Shown: positions 17,939 to 28,027 of the stretch, one piece after another
How positions within the stretch are numbered: position 1 is the first letter of the stretch
Layout of the letters: each line of letters opens with the position of its first letter
Origin: Pleurocapsa sp. PCC 7327
GTDB taxonomy: Bacteria; Cyanobacteriota; Cyanobacteriia; Cyanobacteriales; Microcystaceae
Direction: 5' to 3'
Assembly (NCBI RefSeq): GCF_000317025.1
Contig: NC_019689.1
Location: 4,046,024 to 4,110,023 of the forward strand
DNA length: 64,000 nucleotides
Program-made: the position numbers and the translations under genes
The notes under the pieces: model-generated
Told to the model about the DNA's origin: nothing
Databases searched by the model: none
The model's input: the letters and a program-made list of their open reading frames with translations, nothing else

Positions 17939-17987
17939 AGTCCTATAAGGCGGACTTTAGCTTCTTGGACAGGGAATTTCTTCTCTG
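17939..17987 (+). repeat. Double-hairpin repeat, copy 2
   Basis: AGTCC...GGACT (17939-17956), linker TTAGCTTCTTGGA, then CAGGGAA-TTTC-TTCTCTG (17970-17987). It has the same order and linker pattern as copy 1 but different stem sequences. It is the only structure I can support in the AT-rich region 17421-18284 between the P-type ATPase and the PRC-barrel gene; no gene is visible there. Confidence 0.55.
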
Positions 17988-18284
17988 GCTGCTAGAATGA
18001 AATCTCCTTGTAACAGCAAGTCGAGTCCGGAATTAAACTCCTTTCTGAAGCTAGTCTCTTTCACCCCTTCTGCCTTACGGAGTAAATATCTCCATCAACC
18101 TTTCTATCTAAAGATAAAATCAATTTTTTTAGTGACCCAATTTGCTCAAAATCTATATAATTAGTCAGAGCGAGTTCAATCGTTAATCTATCTCATTAGT
18201 TAGATGAAGAAAATTCCTGCGATCGCTAAGTTAGAAATATCAACTTTGCAAAAAAGAATAAGAAGAATTCAGGGAGAAAATTCC

Positions 18285-19673
18285 ATGGCATTAAGAAAAA
18301 TTGGCGATTTATATCCTAACTATAAAGAGGATATTTTTGGCGGCGATGATATCAAGAATTTTTCGGTTTACAGCGACAACGACAAAAAAATTGGTTCGGT
18401 TCAGGATCTCCTCGTCGATGAAGGAGGACGATTCCGTTATTTAGTCATAAATACGGGTTTTTTGGGCTTAGGAAAAAAAGTTTTACTTCCTGTAGGTTCA
18501 GCCAAGATCGATTACAGTCGCGAGCGAGTTTATGCATCAGGCTTTACTAAAGAGCAGGCAGAAAACTTGCCCGAATATAACGACAATATGACCGTTGACT
18601 ACGACTACGAAGAAAGGGTCAGACATTCCTACAGAAGACCAACTACTGCAACTGCTGGCGTTGCTGGAACTGCTACCTCAGCTTACGATCGCAGCAGCTA
18701 CAGTTACGATCGCGATCCCGAATTGTATCAAATGAGCGATCGCGAACACGGACGGTTCGGACAATACCAAAATCGTCTGATGTCTTTCAAAGATCGCTTC
18801 CGGTTCGGTAACAGAACGGGAAATAATCATCTGTACAAGATTGGCGATCTGTACCCAAACTATAAAGAAGACATCTTTGACGACGACGATATCAAAGGCT
18901 ATTCAGTCTACAGCGACACAGATGAACGAGTTGGTGGCGTTTACGATATTCTCGTTGATGGAACGGGTTATTTTCGTTACTTTGTAGTTAATACAGGCTT
19001 CTTAGGCATTGGCAAGAAGATCTTGCTACCGATTGGCAGGACGAGAATCGATCGCGATCGCAATCGTATCTATGCAGCAGGTTTTACTAAAGAGCAAGCA
19101 GAAAACTTGCCCGAATATAACGACGATATGACCGTTGACTACGACTACGAAGAAAGAGTCAGAAATTCCTACAGAAGACCAACTACTGCAACTGCTGGCG
19201 TTGCTGGAACTGCTGCCTCGGCTTACGATCGCGATGCCGACCTCTACAATATGAACGAACAAAATCATCAACAGCTCAAGCTGTATGAGGAGCGTTTGAT
19301 TGCCAATAAACACCGTTTCAATACTGGTACGGTAACAGTTGGCAAGCGGGTAGAAACCGATACCGCACGGGTTTCTGTTCCAGTAGAAAAAGAGCGCGTC
19401 GTTATCGAACGCAAAGAACCCACGAGTACAACTCCAGTCAATTCTGATGCTACTGCTTTCAAAGAAGGCGAAGTTGCTCGGATGGAAGTCTATGAAGAAA
19501 CAGCCGACGTGCAAAAACAAGCCTATGTCCGCGAAGAAGTCAACATCAGAAAAGAAACCGATCGCGAAACTGTAGAAATGCAAGATACAGTGCGTCGCGA
19601 AGAACTGGAAGTTGATGCTGACGGAAACCCAATTATTCGCTCGGATAGCGAAAACCGTCGCGATCGCATCTAA
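18285..19673 (+). CDS. Tandem PRC-barrel plus DUF2382 protein
   Basis: The 462-aa protein has two nearly identical PRC-barrel units (starting KIGDLYPNYKEDIF, about residues 4-110 and 187-290), each followed by the same linker ending RRPTTATAGVAGTA. The C-terminal DUF2382 (YsnF/AvaK) domain (about 345-440, RVSVPVEKERVVIER and later EEVNIRKETDRETVEM) follows. PRC/DUF2382 proteins are stress-associated and linked to surface or membrane stability. The ATG at 18285 (GGGAG upstream) matches the repeat start; the frame is open to an ATG at 18204. The near identity of the two units suggests a recent internal duplication. Confidence 0.85.
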   Translation: MALRKIGDLYPNYKEDIFGGDDIKNFSVYSDNDKKIGSVQDLLVDEGGRFRYLVINTGFLGLGKKVLLPVGSAKIDYSRERVYASGFTKEQAENLPEYNDNMTVDYDYEERVRHSYRRPTTATAGVAGTATSAYDRSSYSYDRDPELYQMSDREHGRFGQYQNRLMSFKDRFRFGNRTGNNHLYKIGDLYPNYKEDIFDDDDIKGYSVYSDTDERVGGVYDILVDGTGYFRYFVVNTGFLGIGKKILLPIGRTRIDRDRNRIYAAGFTKEQAENLPEYNDDMTVDYDYEERVRNSYRRPTTATAGVAGTAASAYDRDADLYNMNEQNHQQLKLYEERLIANKHRFNTGTVTVGKRVETDTARVSVPVEKERVVIERKEPTSTTPVNSDATAFKEGEVARMEVYEETADVQKQAYVREEVNIRKETDRETVEMQDTVRREELEVDADGNPIIRSDSENRRDRI

Positions 19674-19683
19674 AAGATTGAGG

Positions 19684-19733
19684 TCTACTCACTTTTACTA
19701 AGTAGAAGAAAGCTCCGCCTTACAATGGCGGAG
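19684..19733 (+). repeat. Two hairpins after the PRC-barrel gene (possible terminator or divergent double-hairpin copy 5)
   Basis: TCTACT...AGTAGA (19684-19706), then CTCCGCC-TTACAAT-GGCGGAG (19713-19733), begin 11 bp after the stop at 19673. The second stem is strong, but no T run follows. The spacing and the AAAGCT linker resemble the double-hairpin family. Confidence 0.5.
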
Positions 19734-19839
19734 TTCTCTAAAATCGTTCAAAGTTCACCAGAAAAGAGGAAATTAATATTACTAGGAAATCTGCGATCGG
19801 GAATTGGCTTAAAACCGTAGTTGCTGAGGAAATATTAAA

Positions 19840-20337
19840 ATGAGTGAAGTTAAACAAACCCCTATGGCAAACGATCGCTTCGATAAAAAACAAGAGGCAA
19901 CAGAAGACTTGTCGGTTTCCTTATTGGAAGAGAAATTACTGGTTAATCGCAACAAACGAAAAGTTGGTGAAGTAGTCATTCGCAAACAAATCGAAACTCG
20001 TTTTGTGCAAGTTCCAGTTCGATGGGAAAAATTAATTGTCGAACAAATTGGAGCTGAAAATGAAAATAAACAACTTGCAGAAATCGATCTCGGACATGGA
20101 GAGGTTACTGGAGTCGATCTCAAACAACTGCCTGCTCCTGATTCGAGTTACACGGTTAGGGGTGAATTTGTCTCGCTGAAGGCGGCTAGCAATCTTCTAG
20201 AAGCGATCGCTCTAAGATCGCCACATGGATGTTCTAAAGTCAGAATAGAAATAATAGTCAGCGATCGCGAAAAACAAGCAGTCTATCAGGAAACGATCGA
20301 TCGTTGTTCGGTAAAAAAGTTAAATAATGGGAAATAG
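19840..20337 (+). CDS. DUF2382-type (YsnF-like) stress protein
   Basis: The 165-aa soluble protein contains LSVSLLEEKLLVNRNKRKVG then EVVIRKQIETRFVQVPV, a paired-strand pattern of the DUF2382/YsnF domain also present at the C-terminus of the upstream PRC-barrel protein. The last 60 residues (VSLKAASNLLEAIALRS...KVRIEIIVSDREKQAV) look like a small ferredoxin-like fold. It follows the PRC gene on the same strand with a 166-bp gap that holds a strong hairpin, so it is probably a separate unit. The exact role is unknown. Confidence 0.75.
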   Translation: MSEVKQTPMANDRFDKKQEATEDLSVSLLEEKLLVNRNKRKVGEVVIRKQIETRFVQVPVRWEKLIVEQIGAENENKQLAEIDLGHGEVTGVDLKQLPAPDSSYTVRGEFVSLKAASNLLEAIALRSPHGCSKVRIEIIVSDREKQAVYQETIDRCSVKKLNNGK

Positions 20338-20376
20338 CCTAAATTTCATTGACTAAAAAAGCTCGCTCATCTCATT

Positions 20377-21078
20377 CTAACGCCTACGACGCTTGACAGA
20401 ACTAGCTCTACGGCGAGGGGACGGAGCATCTTCGCCAGAACCACCTAACTCGCGACTGACTTGTAGAAAGACATCTCGCCGTAAATAAGGATATTCGCCT
20501 ATCCAAAGATCGTTTTTGGGGAGATAGACATCGGTAATCTTGTCAATTCTATATAAATCGGGTTGCTTTGATAAAACCAACATCTCAGCAACTTGACCGG
20601 GGGTAATTCCTTTATGAATGCGACGCAAAGGCGCTTGCACGGTAGCGCGAAATCCCTCATTATCTCCTACTTCTAGGTTAATTCGTTTCTCCTTATTTTC
20701 GATAATAACTAACTCGCCCCGTTTGTTAACTGTTTCTTCCTCGCCAATGAGTTCTTCAGTAATGTATACATCTAGTACCTGACCTCGCCAAAAACCGCTA
20801 TAGGGATAGCGACGGTAAGAATTGTTGCGCACGCTTGCCCAATAAACCGGACTCCACAACCAATACAAACCTGCAATGATATCCAGAATCAGTTTAATGG
20901 CAAGCCATCCCTCGCCAAAAAGTTTTCCCAATAACCAAAATGTCGTCAAAGCAACCATAGAAATCAATAGCCGCCTGATAAAGTCCGATGGCTTTCCCCA
21001 GTAATAGGCATACTGAGGTCCTGTAGCAATCAAAGGAATAATTTCTTCAAAGGTTTGACGAGTAAGGGGTACTAACAT
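20377..21078 (-). CDS. Conserved cyanobacterial membrane protein
   Basis: The 233-aa protein has two hydrophobic segments (about 36-80; ISMVALTTFWLLGKLFG and LDIIAGLYWLWSPVYWA), a soluble beta-rich C-terminal half and a very basic tail (RRRASSVKRRRR). It matches a family widespread in cyanobacteria, sometimes labelled phosphate ABC transporter permease in databases. I see no permease signature, so that label looks wrong. It stands alone, convergent with the DUF2382 gene. The function is unknown. Confidence 0.75.
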   Translation of the reverse strand: MLVPLTRQTFEEIIPLIATGPQYAYYWGKPSDFIRRLLISMVALTTFWLLGKLFGEGWLAIKLILDIIAGLYWLWSPVYWASVRNNSYRRYPYSGFWRGQVLDVYITEELIGEEETVNKRGELVIIENKEKRINLEVGDNEGFRATVQAPLRRIHKGITPGQVAEMLVLSKQPDLYRIDKITDVYLPKNDLWIGEYPYLRRDVFLQVSRELGGSGEDAPSPRRRASSVKRRRR

Positions 21079-21185
21079 GAATTTTGTCTTTTCCAGACTC
21101 GGTTACCAAGATAAGGCAAGGCTATTTCCAGCATATCTGTTAGACACCAGCTTTTCCAAGCTTAACAAAGATAAAATGCTTTTAA

Positions 21186-21430
21186 GAGGACATCTGAACA
21201 GTCCATTTTGTCATTCTGAGTGCAGTAGAACGTAACAAAGAATCTCTGTCTGGAGTTGGTATACTAGATGGATTTTCGAGTGAGTGGAATACAGGATTTT
21301 TTCTTTTTCTCCTTTCCCCCAACCGACAAAAATTTTGTCTCTCATCTAATCTGAAAAGTGCTATAAGATATTTCGCTTCGAGATCGCTACGCTCAACATG
21401 TCATTCTGAACGAAGCGTTAGCGAAGAGAA
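21186..21430 (-). mobile_element. MITE copy B, truncated and disrupted
   Basis: The left end GAGGACATCTGAACAGTCC is preceded by TAA and followed by the family interior (GCAGTAGAACGTAACAAAGA). About 90 bp of unrelated AT-rich sequence then intervenes before the block CGAGATCGCTACGCTCAACA resumes. No right inverted end is found. An IS lies 46 bp further on. Confidence 0.6.
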
Positions 21431-21476
21431 GAATCTCCAAAAGGTATGTTGTTGTGAATCAATACTACGTTTCTCT

Positions 21477-22419
21477 GTACAGGACAAAAAAATGAGAGTA
21501 GAGGTTGCAATAGGTGACAGAAAAAGGGTCTCATAGAAAGTTACCACACAATCGTTGAACCCCTATGAACCAAGTTAACCTACTGCGAGACAGTTTGAAA
21601 CCCCTTCTCCCATGGCACGGTGCTCGACTCAATTTTCTGGCTTTGTTTTTAATTGCCCTCATCAGAGTTAAAACAATAAATTTGGTAGAGTTAGCGGTAG
21701 GGTTTAGGAGCGAGGCGAAAACTGGTTCAAACTATCAGCGATTACAACGGTTTTTCAAAAAATTCGACCTTGATTATTCTTTGATTGCTAAATTGATTGT
21801 TGCCTTAAGGAAAATTCCGCAGCCTTGGGTATTAAGCATTGACCGCACAGAATGGTCGTTTGGGCCAACTCGTTTTCATATCTTTAGGCTGGGAATCTTG
21901 CATCAAGGAGTAGCTGATCCGATAGTTTGGACGATGCTGTCGAAGAAAGGCAACTCTAACAGTGATGAGCGGATGGATTTAGTCGATAAGTTTCGGGAAA
22001 TATTCCCCGATGCCAAAATTGATTATCTATGTGGAGATAGAGAGTTTATCGGCCAAGAATGGTTAATTAATTATTATCTCGGATGACTCGCCCACCACAG
22101 CTATTACTGACTATGGTAAGCGTTGGAGCGTTGAAACTTTATTTGGGATGTTGAAAACCAGAGGCTTTGGTCTCGAATCGACTCATTTGACTGACTCACA
22201 GCGTTTAAGTAAACTGTTAGCTTTGATGAGTTTGGCTTGATGTTGGGCTATTAAAACCGGAGATTGGTTATCGTCTCATCGTCCTCTCAAGGTTAAGAAA
22301 CATGGACGACAGCAAGCTAGCGTTTTTCGTTATGGCTTTGATTATCTTCGCTCTATTTTCACTGATTTGGATTTGAAATCCGACGACTTTCTCTACTCTT
22401 TACAATTTTTGTCCTGTAC
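21477..22419 (+). mobile_element. Degenerate IS (IS4-type transposase)
   Basis: The ends are inverted: GTACAGGACAAAAA at 21477-21490, and TTTTTGTCCTGTAC ending at 22419; further in, AGAGTAGAG on the left pairs with CTCTACTCT on the right. The outer GTAC may itself be a 4-bp target duplication. At 943 bp it is shorter than its transposase family needs, because the gene inside carries a deletion. Confidence 0.85.
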
Positions 22420-22423
22420 TTAG
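21565..22423 (+). pseudogene. IS4-type transposase, internal deletion, frame change and stop
   Basis: Frame 1 (21565-22086) carries the N-terminal DNA-binding part, the first catalytic Asp (VLSIDRTEWSFG) and the second (LCGDREFIGQEWL), then stops. From about 22079 frame 2 continues with TTAITDYGKRWSVETLFGML (catalytic Glu) and later LLALMSLA, a TGA, then CWAIKTGDW to TAG at 22421-22423. Roughly 60 residues normally found between the second Asp and the Glu are missing. It is non-functional. Confidence 0.85.
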
Positions 22424-22520
22424 CAGAATGACATTTACTGTAGTTAGGTACTTTAGAGATTCTTTGCTTCGCTCAGAATGACATTTTACGTTGTTCTTGG
22501 TTATAAAAAAGAGTTTTTGA

Positions 22521-23351
22521 CTACAATATCTTTTCTAATCCATAGACTAGGGATTTGAGTTGCGTTACTTTGCGGATGGCGAGGAGAACTCCAGGCATAT
22601 AGCAAGCTCGATCCATCGTATCGTGGCGCAGGGTATAAATTTGACCGGGGGCGCCAAAAATGACTTCCTGATGGGCAATCAAACCGGGAAGGCGAACGCT
22701 GTGGATGCGAATGTTTTCTCCAGTTAATCCACCTCTTGCACCTGTAATCGTTTCGGTCTCTTTAACTGAAGTAGGATTGTAAGTTTTACCTAACTCGGAG
22801 AGCATTTCGACGGTTTTAATCGCGGTTCCGCTGGGGGCATCTGCTTTTTGATTGTGGTGCAGTTCGATGATTTCTACGTGGTCGAAGTATTGAGAAGCTT
22901 GGATGGCAGCTTGTTGCAGTAAAACTACACCAATACAAAAATTGGGGATAATTAAGCAACCCGTACTGGCTTTTTCGGCAAAATCCGCGAGATCCTGAAT
23001 TTGCTCTGGCGTGAGTCCGGTAGTTCCTACGACGGGACGAATTCCATAGGCGATCGCGCTGCGCACGCTATCATAAACGCTATTGGGATGGGTAAAATCT
23101 ACCATTACCCCTTGTACTTTCTCCTGGGTGGCAAGTACTAAGACACTCTGTAAGTCATCAACGATCGGCACTTCTAACTCGCCGCATCCTGCGACTTTTC
23201 CAGCATCTTGCCCCCGATAGTCGGGATTGCGGTCTACCGCCCCGACTAAGATCATATCCTCAGCATTAGCAACGGCTTTGATAACCTCGCGACCCATTTT
23301 GCCTGCCGCACCGTTGACGACGACGGGGATAGGAGATTCATTTGCCATCAT
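22521..23351 (-). CDS. dapB: 4-hydroxy-tetrahydrodipicolinate reductase
   Basis: It reduces the DapA product with NAD(P)H on the way to lysine and diaminopimelate for peptidoglycan. The 276-aa protein has the Rossmann motif [13 protein letters not shown] at residues 10-22, [11 protein letters not shown], the catalytic region [17 protein letters not shown] (the conserved HHxxKxDAPSGT) and the C-terminal dimer part. The start is taken at the ATG at 23351 with AGGA upstream; the frame is open to 23399. The gene is divergent from the ZIP/cNMP gene with a short 64-bp gap that must hold both promoters. Confidence 0.95.
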   Translation of the reverse strand: MMANESPIPVVVNGAAGKMGREVIKAVANAEDMILVGAVDRNPDYRGQDAGKVAGCGELEVPIVDDLQSVLVLATQEKVQGVMVDFTHPNSVYDSVRSAIAYGIRPVVGTTGLTPEQIQDLADFAEKASTGCLIIPNFCIGVVLLQQAAIQASQYFDHVEIIELHHNQKADAPSGTAIKTVEMLSELGKTYNPTSVKETETITGARGGLTGENIRIHSVRLPGLIAHQEVIFGAPGQIYTLRHDTMDRACYMPGVLLAIRKVTQLKSLVYGLEKIL

Positions 23352-23415
23352 TGTTTGAGATATCCTTTTGTTATGAACATGAGCGCGAAAAATTGACACC
23401 CACTCCAGTCATCTT

Positions 23416-24684
23416 ATGGCGATCGCTGCATTCTTACAAGGCGTATTAGGTGCTTCCAGTTTAGCAATCGGGGCTTGCGTTGGCGTTAGTTGGCAACCCA
23501 AGCAAGCGTTTTCTGCTGCGATTATGGCGTTTGGCAGTGGAACTTTGATTTCTGCGATCGCGTTTGAAATTACGCCAAAAGTGTACCGAGAGAATGGGTT
23601 TCTCCCCCTCGCGCTCGGATTTGCAATCGGCGGGATCTTATTTACCAGTTTAAGTCAATATATCGACGAGCATGGGGGATTTTTGCGAAAACCCGCTTCG
23701 AGTCGTCGCTACTTGTTGGAACATCAAGCAGAAGAAACGGATGTTTTGAAACGAATCGCTCGCGTCGAGGTGATGCAGCACCTTCCTGGATCGGAAAAAG
23801 AAGCTCTAGCGGCTCTTTTGAGTCCTACCTACGCTCAACCGGGAGATATATTATGCCGAGAGGGAGATCCGGGAGATTACTTCTACATGATTGTATCGGG
23901 AGAAGCAGAAGTTCGTAAGGGACGCTCGGTTCTAACGACTTTGGGCGAGGGAGAAATTTTTGGAGAGATGTCGCTGCTAACTGGAGAAGCGCGATCGGCT
24001 ACTGTAGTGGCTCGCACGCCAATGGAATTATATCAATTAAATCAAGAAAATTTCGGTCGAGTCTTAATGCGCTCTCCTCATCTCGCTTGGGCGTTGAGTC
24101 GTACTTTGGCGCGTCGCTTGCGCATCTCAAACGAGTCACAAGTCGCAGCAGAACGCCATTTAGAGCGTTGGCGACAACAGTTGATGGAACAGGTAGAACT
24201 CGATCGCTTGCTACGAGAAGATCCCGCGACGATCGCCGGATTGGTCAAGCGTTCTGCCCCTATAGCCATTCTCATCGGTACGTTATTGGACAATATCCCC
24301 GAAGCAACTGCGATTGGTATGAATGCTGGAAACAGTCAAATCGGCTGGTCGTTTCTGCTGGCGGTGTTTATTTCTAATTTTCCCGAAGCTTTATCGAGTG
24401 CGGCGGGAATGCGCCAAGCAGGAACCTCTAAGCATCAAATTCTCGCTCTCTGGATAGGGGTAGTTATTTTGAGTGGATTTGTCGCGATCGCAGGGTATTT
24501 TTTAGAAAATAGCATTTCCGATGTATTCGTTGCGATCGCAGAAGCCATTGCAGGCGGCGCAATTCTAGCGATGCTGGCTAGTACCATGATGCCTGAAGCC
24601 TTCGAGTTAGGCGGCAGTTCGGTGTCTTATTCCACCATTGCCGGGTTTTTGCTGGGTTTTGCGATCGCATCGATTGGGTTTTGA
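23416..24684 (+). CDS. ZIP-like metal transporter with inserted cyclic-nucleotide-binding domain
   Basis: The 422-aa protein has three predicted helices (about 1-80), a cNMP-binding domain (about 120-235; GDILCREGDPGDYFYMIVSG, then GEIFGEMSLLTGEARSAT, the phosphate-binding cassette), a polar helical linker (about 236-275) and five further helices (about 280-422). DNIPEATAIGM at 292-302 resembles the HNIPEG metal motif of ZIP transporters, and FPEALSSAAGM lies in the next helix. The sensor thus sits in the loop between helices 3 and 4 of a ZIP fold. Metal transport gated by cAMP or cGMP is inference. No neighbour clarifies the substrate. Confidence 0.8.
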   Translation: MAIAAFLQGVLGASSLAIGACVGVSWQPKQAFSAAIMAFGSGTLISAIAFEITPKVYRENGFLPLALGFAIGGILFTSLSQYIDEHGGFLRKPASSRRYLLEHQAEETDVLKRIARVEVMQHLPGSEKEALAALLSPTYAQPGDILCREGDPGDYFYMIVSGEAEVRKGRSVLTTLGEGEIFGEMSLLTGEARSATVVARTPMELYQLNQENFGRVLMRSPHLAWALSRTLARRLRISNESQVAAERHLERWRQQLMEQVELDRLLREDPATIAGLVKRSAPIAILIGTLLDNIPEATAIGMNAGNSQIGWSFLLAVFISNFPEALSSAAGMRQAGTSKHQILALWIGVVILSGFVAIAGYFLENSISDVFVAIAEAIAGGAILAMLASTMMPEAFELGGSSVSYSTIAGFLLGFAIASIGF

Positions 24685-24741
24685 GATTTGCCGATCGGCA
24701 GAAAAAAATCTAGCAAAATAGTATATGCTGGCTCAGTTATT

Positions 24742-24799
24742 GGTTCGCGAGCTGAGATCTCGCACCTTTGGCAAAAGCTCAACTCTATTAAAATAGACT
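24742..24799 (-). repeat. Double-hairpin repeat, copy 3
   Basis: Read on the minus strand: hairpin I AGTCTATT-TT-AATAGAGT (one mismatch), linker TGAGCTTTTGCCAAA, hairpin II with GCGAG/CTCGC plus outer GGT/ACC pairs. It lies in the 163-bp gap before uvrA. Confidence 0.6.
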
Positions 24800-24847
24800 G
24801 AAATTCCTATCGGGTCTTCTTTATTAGCCAGGAAATTAATTACAATC

Positions 24848-27766
24848 ATGGCTCAGTCCCAAGCAAATCGAAATCAAAATACTATCCGCATCCGCGGCGC
24901 AAGGCAACACAATCTCAAAAATATCGATCTAGAGATTCCCCGCGATAAACTGATCGTCTTCACGGGGGTTTCTGGTTCTGGAAAATCTTCTCTGGCGTTT
25001 GATACGATTTTTGCCGAGGGACAGCGACGCTATGTTGAATCCCTCAGTGCCTATGCGCGTCAGTTTCTCGGACAATTGGATAAACCCGATGTAGATGCGA
25101 TCGAGGGGTTAAGTCCTGCCATTTCCATCGATCAAAAATCCACTTCTCATAACCCGCGTTCTACGGTTGGAACGGTTACGGAGATTTATGATTATCTAAG
25201 ACTGTTATTTGGTCGTGCGGGAGAACCTCACTGTCCGATTTGCGATCGCAATATTGCCCCGCAAACCATCGATGAAATGAGCGATCGCGTCATGGAACTT
25301 CCCGATCGCACCCGCTTTCAGATTCTTGCTCCCGTCGTTCGCGGCAAAAAAGGAACGCACAAGCAATTGTTATCGAGTTTAGCCTCTCAGGGATTCGTGC
25401 GCGTCAGGGTTGATGGAGAGGTGAGGGAACTTGCCGATGCGATTGAATTGGATAAAAATCATAAACACGATATTGAAATCGTTGTCGATCGCTTAATTAA
25501 AAAATCTGGTATCGAAGAACGTCTAGCCGACTCTCTGGCAACTTGTCTCAAAAATTCTAGCGGCGTTGCCGTTATCGAATTGTTAAACGATCCTCCGTCT
25601 ACAGAGACAGCAACAGAATCAAATAACGGTAAAAAACCCCAACCCAAGACACAAGAAATTATCTTTTCAGAAAACTTTGCCTGTCCCGAACATGGGGCAG
25701 TTATGGAAGAATTATCCCCTAGATTATTTTCCTTTAACTCTCCCTATGGCGCTTGTCCCCACTGTCACGGATTGGGAAGTTTGCGAACTTTCTCGCCAGA
25801 ATTAGTCATTCCCGATCCCACACAGCCAGTTTACGCCGCGATCGCGCCTTGGTCGGATAAAGATAATTCCTATTACCTTTCTCTAATCTACAGCATCGGA
25901 CAAGCCTATGGATTTGAATTACAAACTCCCTGGAATCTACTCACACCCGAACAGCAACACGTCCTTCTCTATGGCAGTGAAGAACCGATCTATTTTGAAG
26001 ATGATTCCCGCTTTCGAAAAGGCAAGGGATACTATCGCAATTTTGCTGGCATTCTTGCCATGCTCGAGCGCAATTATCAAGAAACCAGTTCGGATGTTAT
26101 CAAACAAAAATTAGAGAAATATATCATCAATCAACCCTGTGATGTTTGTCAGGGGAAAAGACTCAAACCCGAAGCCCTTTCAGTTAGATTAGGACAATAT
26201 CGAATTACCGATTTAACCAACGTCCCCATTCGAGAATGTTTGGAAAGGATCGATCGCTTACAATTAACCCCCAGACAAGCCATCATTGGCGATTTAGCAC
26301 TGAGAGAAATTAAAGCGAGATTGCAATTTTTAATCGATGTTGGTTTAGATTATTTAACCCTAGACCGTGCCGCCATGACCCTTTCGGGTGGAGAAGCGCA
26401 AAGAATTCGTTTAGCAACTCAAATTGGAGCGGGATTGACGGGAGTACTTTATGTCTTAGACGAACCCAGCATTGGATTGCATCAGCGAGACAATGGACGC
26501 TTATTAAATACTTTGAAAAAATTGCGAGATTTGGGCAATACCTTAATCGTTGTCGAACACGATGAAGAAACGATTCATAGTGCAGATTATCTCATCGATA
26601 TTGGACCCAAAGCAGGGATTCATGGAGGAGAAATTGTCTGTCAGGGGGATTTAAAAACTTTACTCCAAACTGAAGCTTCTTTAACGGGAGCATATTTATC
26701 GGGAAGACAAGTTATAGAAACTCCTGAAATCAGAAGAGAAGGAAATGGATTTTCTTTATTTCTCAAAAATTGTCACCTTAATAACCTCAAACATATCGAT
26801 GTCGAAATTCCCCTCGGTAAATTAGTTAGTATTACTGGGGTTTCTGGTTCCGGAAAGTCTACCTTGGTCAACGAACTTTTATATCCTGCCTTACAACATC
26901 ATCTCACCCGTCAAGTTCCTTTTCCTAAAAAATTGGGAGAAATTAAAGGACTTGATGCTATTGATAAAGTCATTGTTATCGATCAATCTCCGATTGGGAG
27001 AACACCTCGTTCTAATCCGGCAACTTATACTGGAGTTTTTGATGTTATTCGCGATATTTTTGCCGAAACAATTGAAGCAAAAACAAGGGGTTATAAACCC
27101 GGACAATTTTCTTTTAATGTCAAAGGAGGACGATGCGAAGCCTGTGGCGGACAGGGAGTGAATGTTATTGAAATGAATTTTCTCCCCGATGTGTACGTGC
27201 AATGCGATATATGTAAAGGCGCAAGATATAACCGAGAAACTTTGCAAGTGAAATATAAAGGAAAATCCATTGCCGATGTTTTAGATATGACAGTTGAGGA
27301 AGCTTTAGATGTTTTTCAAAATATTCCCAGAGCTTTAAATCGTTTGCAAACATTAGTCGATGTCGGATTGGGTTATATTAAGCTAGGACAACCTGCTCCT
27401 ACTTTATCTGGCGGAGAAGCACAACGGGTAAAATTAGCCTCGGAATTATCTCGTCGCGCCACAGGAAAAACCCTTTATTTAATTGACGAACCGACGACGG
27501 GTTTATCCTTTTATGATGTTCATCATTTATTAAACGTATTGCAACGTTTAGTAGACAAAGGGAATTCGATTTTGGTCATCGAACACAATTTAGATGTGAT
27601 TCGTTGTGCAGATTGGGTAATCGATTTAGGACCAGAAGGCGGCGACAGAGGCGGAGAAATTATTGCAGTTGGAACGCCAGAAGAAGTGGCAGAAAATCCT
27701 AATTCATACACGGGTCAGTATTTAAAGCAGGTGTTAAAGCAGCATCCACCGAAAGCGATCGCTTGA
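24848..27766 (+). CDS. uvrA: Excinuclease ABC subunit A
   Basis: UvrA is the damage sensor of nucleotide excision repair; it works as an ATPase dimer with UvrB. The 972-aa protein has two ABC units. Unit I has Walker [10 protein letters not shown] near residue 38, the CPICDRN zinc site, and the signature [16 protein letters not shown]. Unit II has GVSGSGKST near 660, the [10 protein letters not shown]...[10 protein letters not shown] zinc finger, [16 protein letters not shown], and the Walker B region LIDEPTTGL. Full length with an ATG at 24848. It stands alone. Confidence 0.96.
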   Translation: MAQSQANRNQNTIRIRGARQHNLKNIDLEIPRDKLIVFTGVSGSGKSSLAFDTIFAEGQRRYVESLSAYARQFLGQLDKPDVDAIEGLSPAISIDQKSTSHNPRSTVGTVTEIYDYLRLLFGRAGEPHCPICDRNIAPQTIDEMSDRVMELPDRTRFQILAPVVRGKKGTHKQLLSSLASQGFVRVRVDGEVRELADAIELDKNHKHDIEIVVDRLIKKSGIEERLADSLATCLKNSSGVAVIELLNDPPSTETATESNNGKKPQPKTQEIIFSENFACPEHGAVMEELSPRLFSFNSPYGACPHCHGLGSLRTFSPELVIPDPTQPVYAAIAPWSDKDNSYYLSLIYSIGQAYGFELQTPWNLLTPEQQHVLLYGSEEPIYFEDDSRFRKGKGYYRNFAGILAMLERNYQETSSDVIKQKLEKYIINQPCDVCQGKRLKPEALSVRLGQYRITDLTNVPIRECLERIDRLQLTPRQAIIGDLALREIKARLQFLIDVGLDYLTLDRAAMTLSGGEAQRIRLATQIGAGLTGVLYVLDEPSIGLHQRDNGRLLNTLKKLRDLGNTLIVVEHDEETIHSADYLIDIGPKAGIHGGEIVCQGDLKTLLQTEASLTGAYLSGRQVIETPEIRREGNGFSLFLKNCHLNNLKHIDVEIPLGKLVSITGVSGSGKSTLVNELLYPALQHHLTRQVPFPKKLGEIKGLDAIDKVIVIDQSPIGRTPRSNPATYTGVFDVIRDIFAETIEAKTRGYKPGQFSFNVKGGRCEACGGQGVNVIEMNFLPDVYVQCDICKGARYNRETLQVKYKGKSIADVLDMTVEEALDVFQNIPRALNRLQTLVDVGLGYIKLGQPAPTLSGGEAQRVKLASELSRRATGKTLYLIDEPTTGLSFYDVHHLLNVLQRLVDKGNSILVIEHNLDVIRCADWVIDLGPEGGDRGGEIIAVGTPEEVAENPNSYTGQYLKQVLKQHPPKAIA

Positions 27767-27786
27767 AAAAATAGCTTTTAGCTGAC

Positions 27787-27850
27787 AGGTTGTCCCAAAA
27801 GTATAAAATGCGTCATGTTGAGCGTAGCGATCGCGAAGCGAAACATCTCC
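27787..27850 (+). mobile_element. MITE copy C, one end only
   Basis: GGTTGTCCCAAAAGTATA then GCGTCATGTTGAGCGTAGCG and AAGCGAAACATCT: the left half of the family, cut off at about 27850. No second inverted end is present. Confidence 0.6.
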
Positions 27851-27920
27851 CAATTAGTAATTCGCAATTAGTCAGCAGCTCTGTGTGCGATCGCGGAATC
27901 CATAAAGTTTGTACGGACGG

Positions 27921-27988
27921 GTAGGGGCAGGTTTGATAAAAAAGAATAAGAATAAAATCTAAAAGTAATTAGCTAAACCTGCCCCTAC
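27921..27988. repeat. 68-bp inverted-repeat element
   Basis: GTAGGGGCAGGTTT (27921-27934) is perfectly repeated in inverse at 27975-27988 around an AT-rich 40-bp centre. The GGGGCAGGTTT core is a familiar cyanobacterial intergenic palindrome and may be a small MITE. It has no coding content. Confidence 0.6.
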
Positions 27989-28027
27989 AATAACCAATCG
28001 AATATATTTTACGCCACAAAGATTAAT

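Noticed and set aside
17421-18284. Possible small RNA or gene in the 860-bp gap before the PRC-barrel gene
   Set aside because: AT-rich, with no frame, ribosome site or strong promoter-terminator pair; only the double-hairpin copy is supported.
19026-19583. 185-aa minus-strand frame opposite the PRC-barrel gene
   Set aside because: It is antisense to the repeated coding region; its length comes from that gene's codon bias, and no family is recognised.
26891-27247. 118-aa minus-strand frame inside uvrA
   Set aside because: It is antisense to the UvrA zinc-finger and Walker region; a shadow frame.
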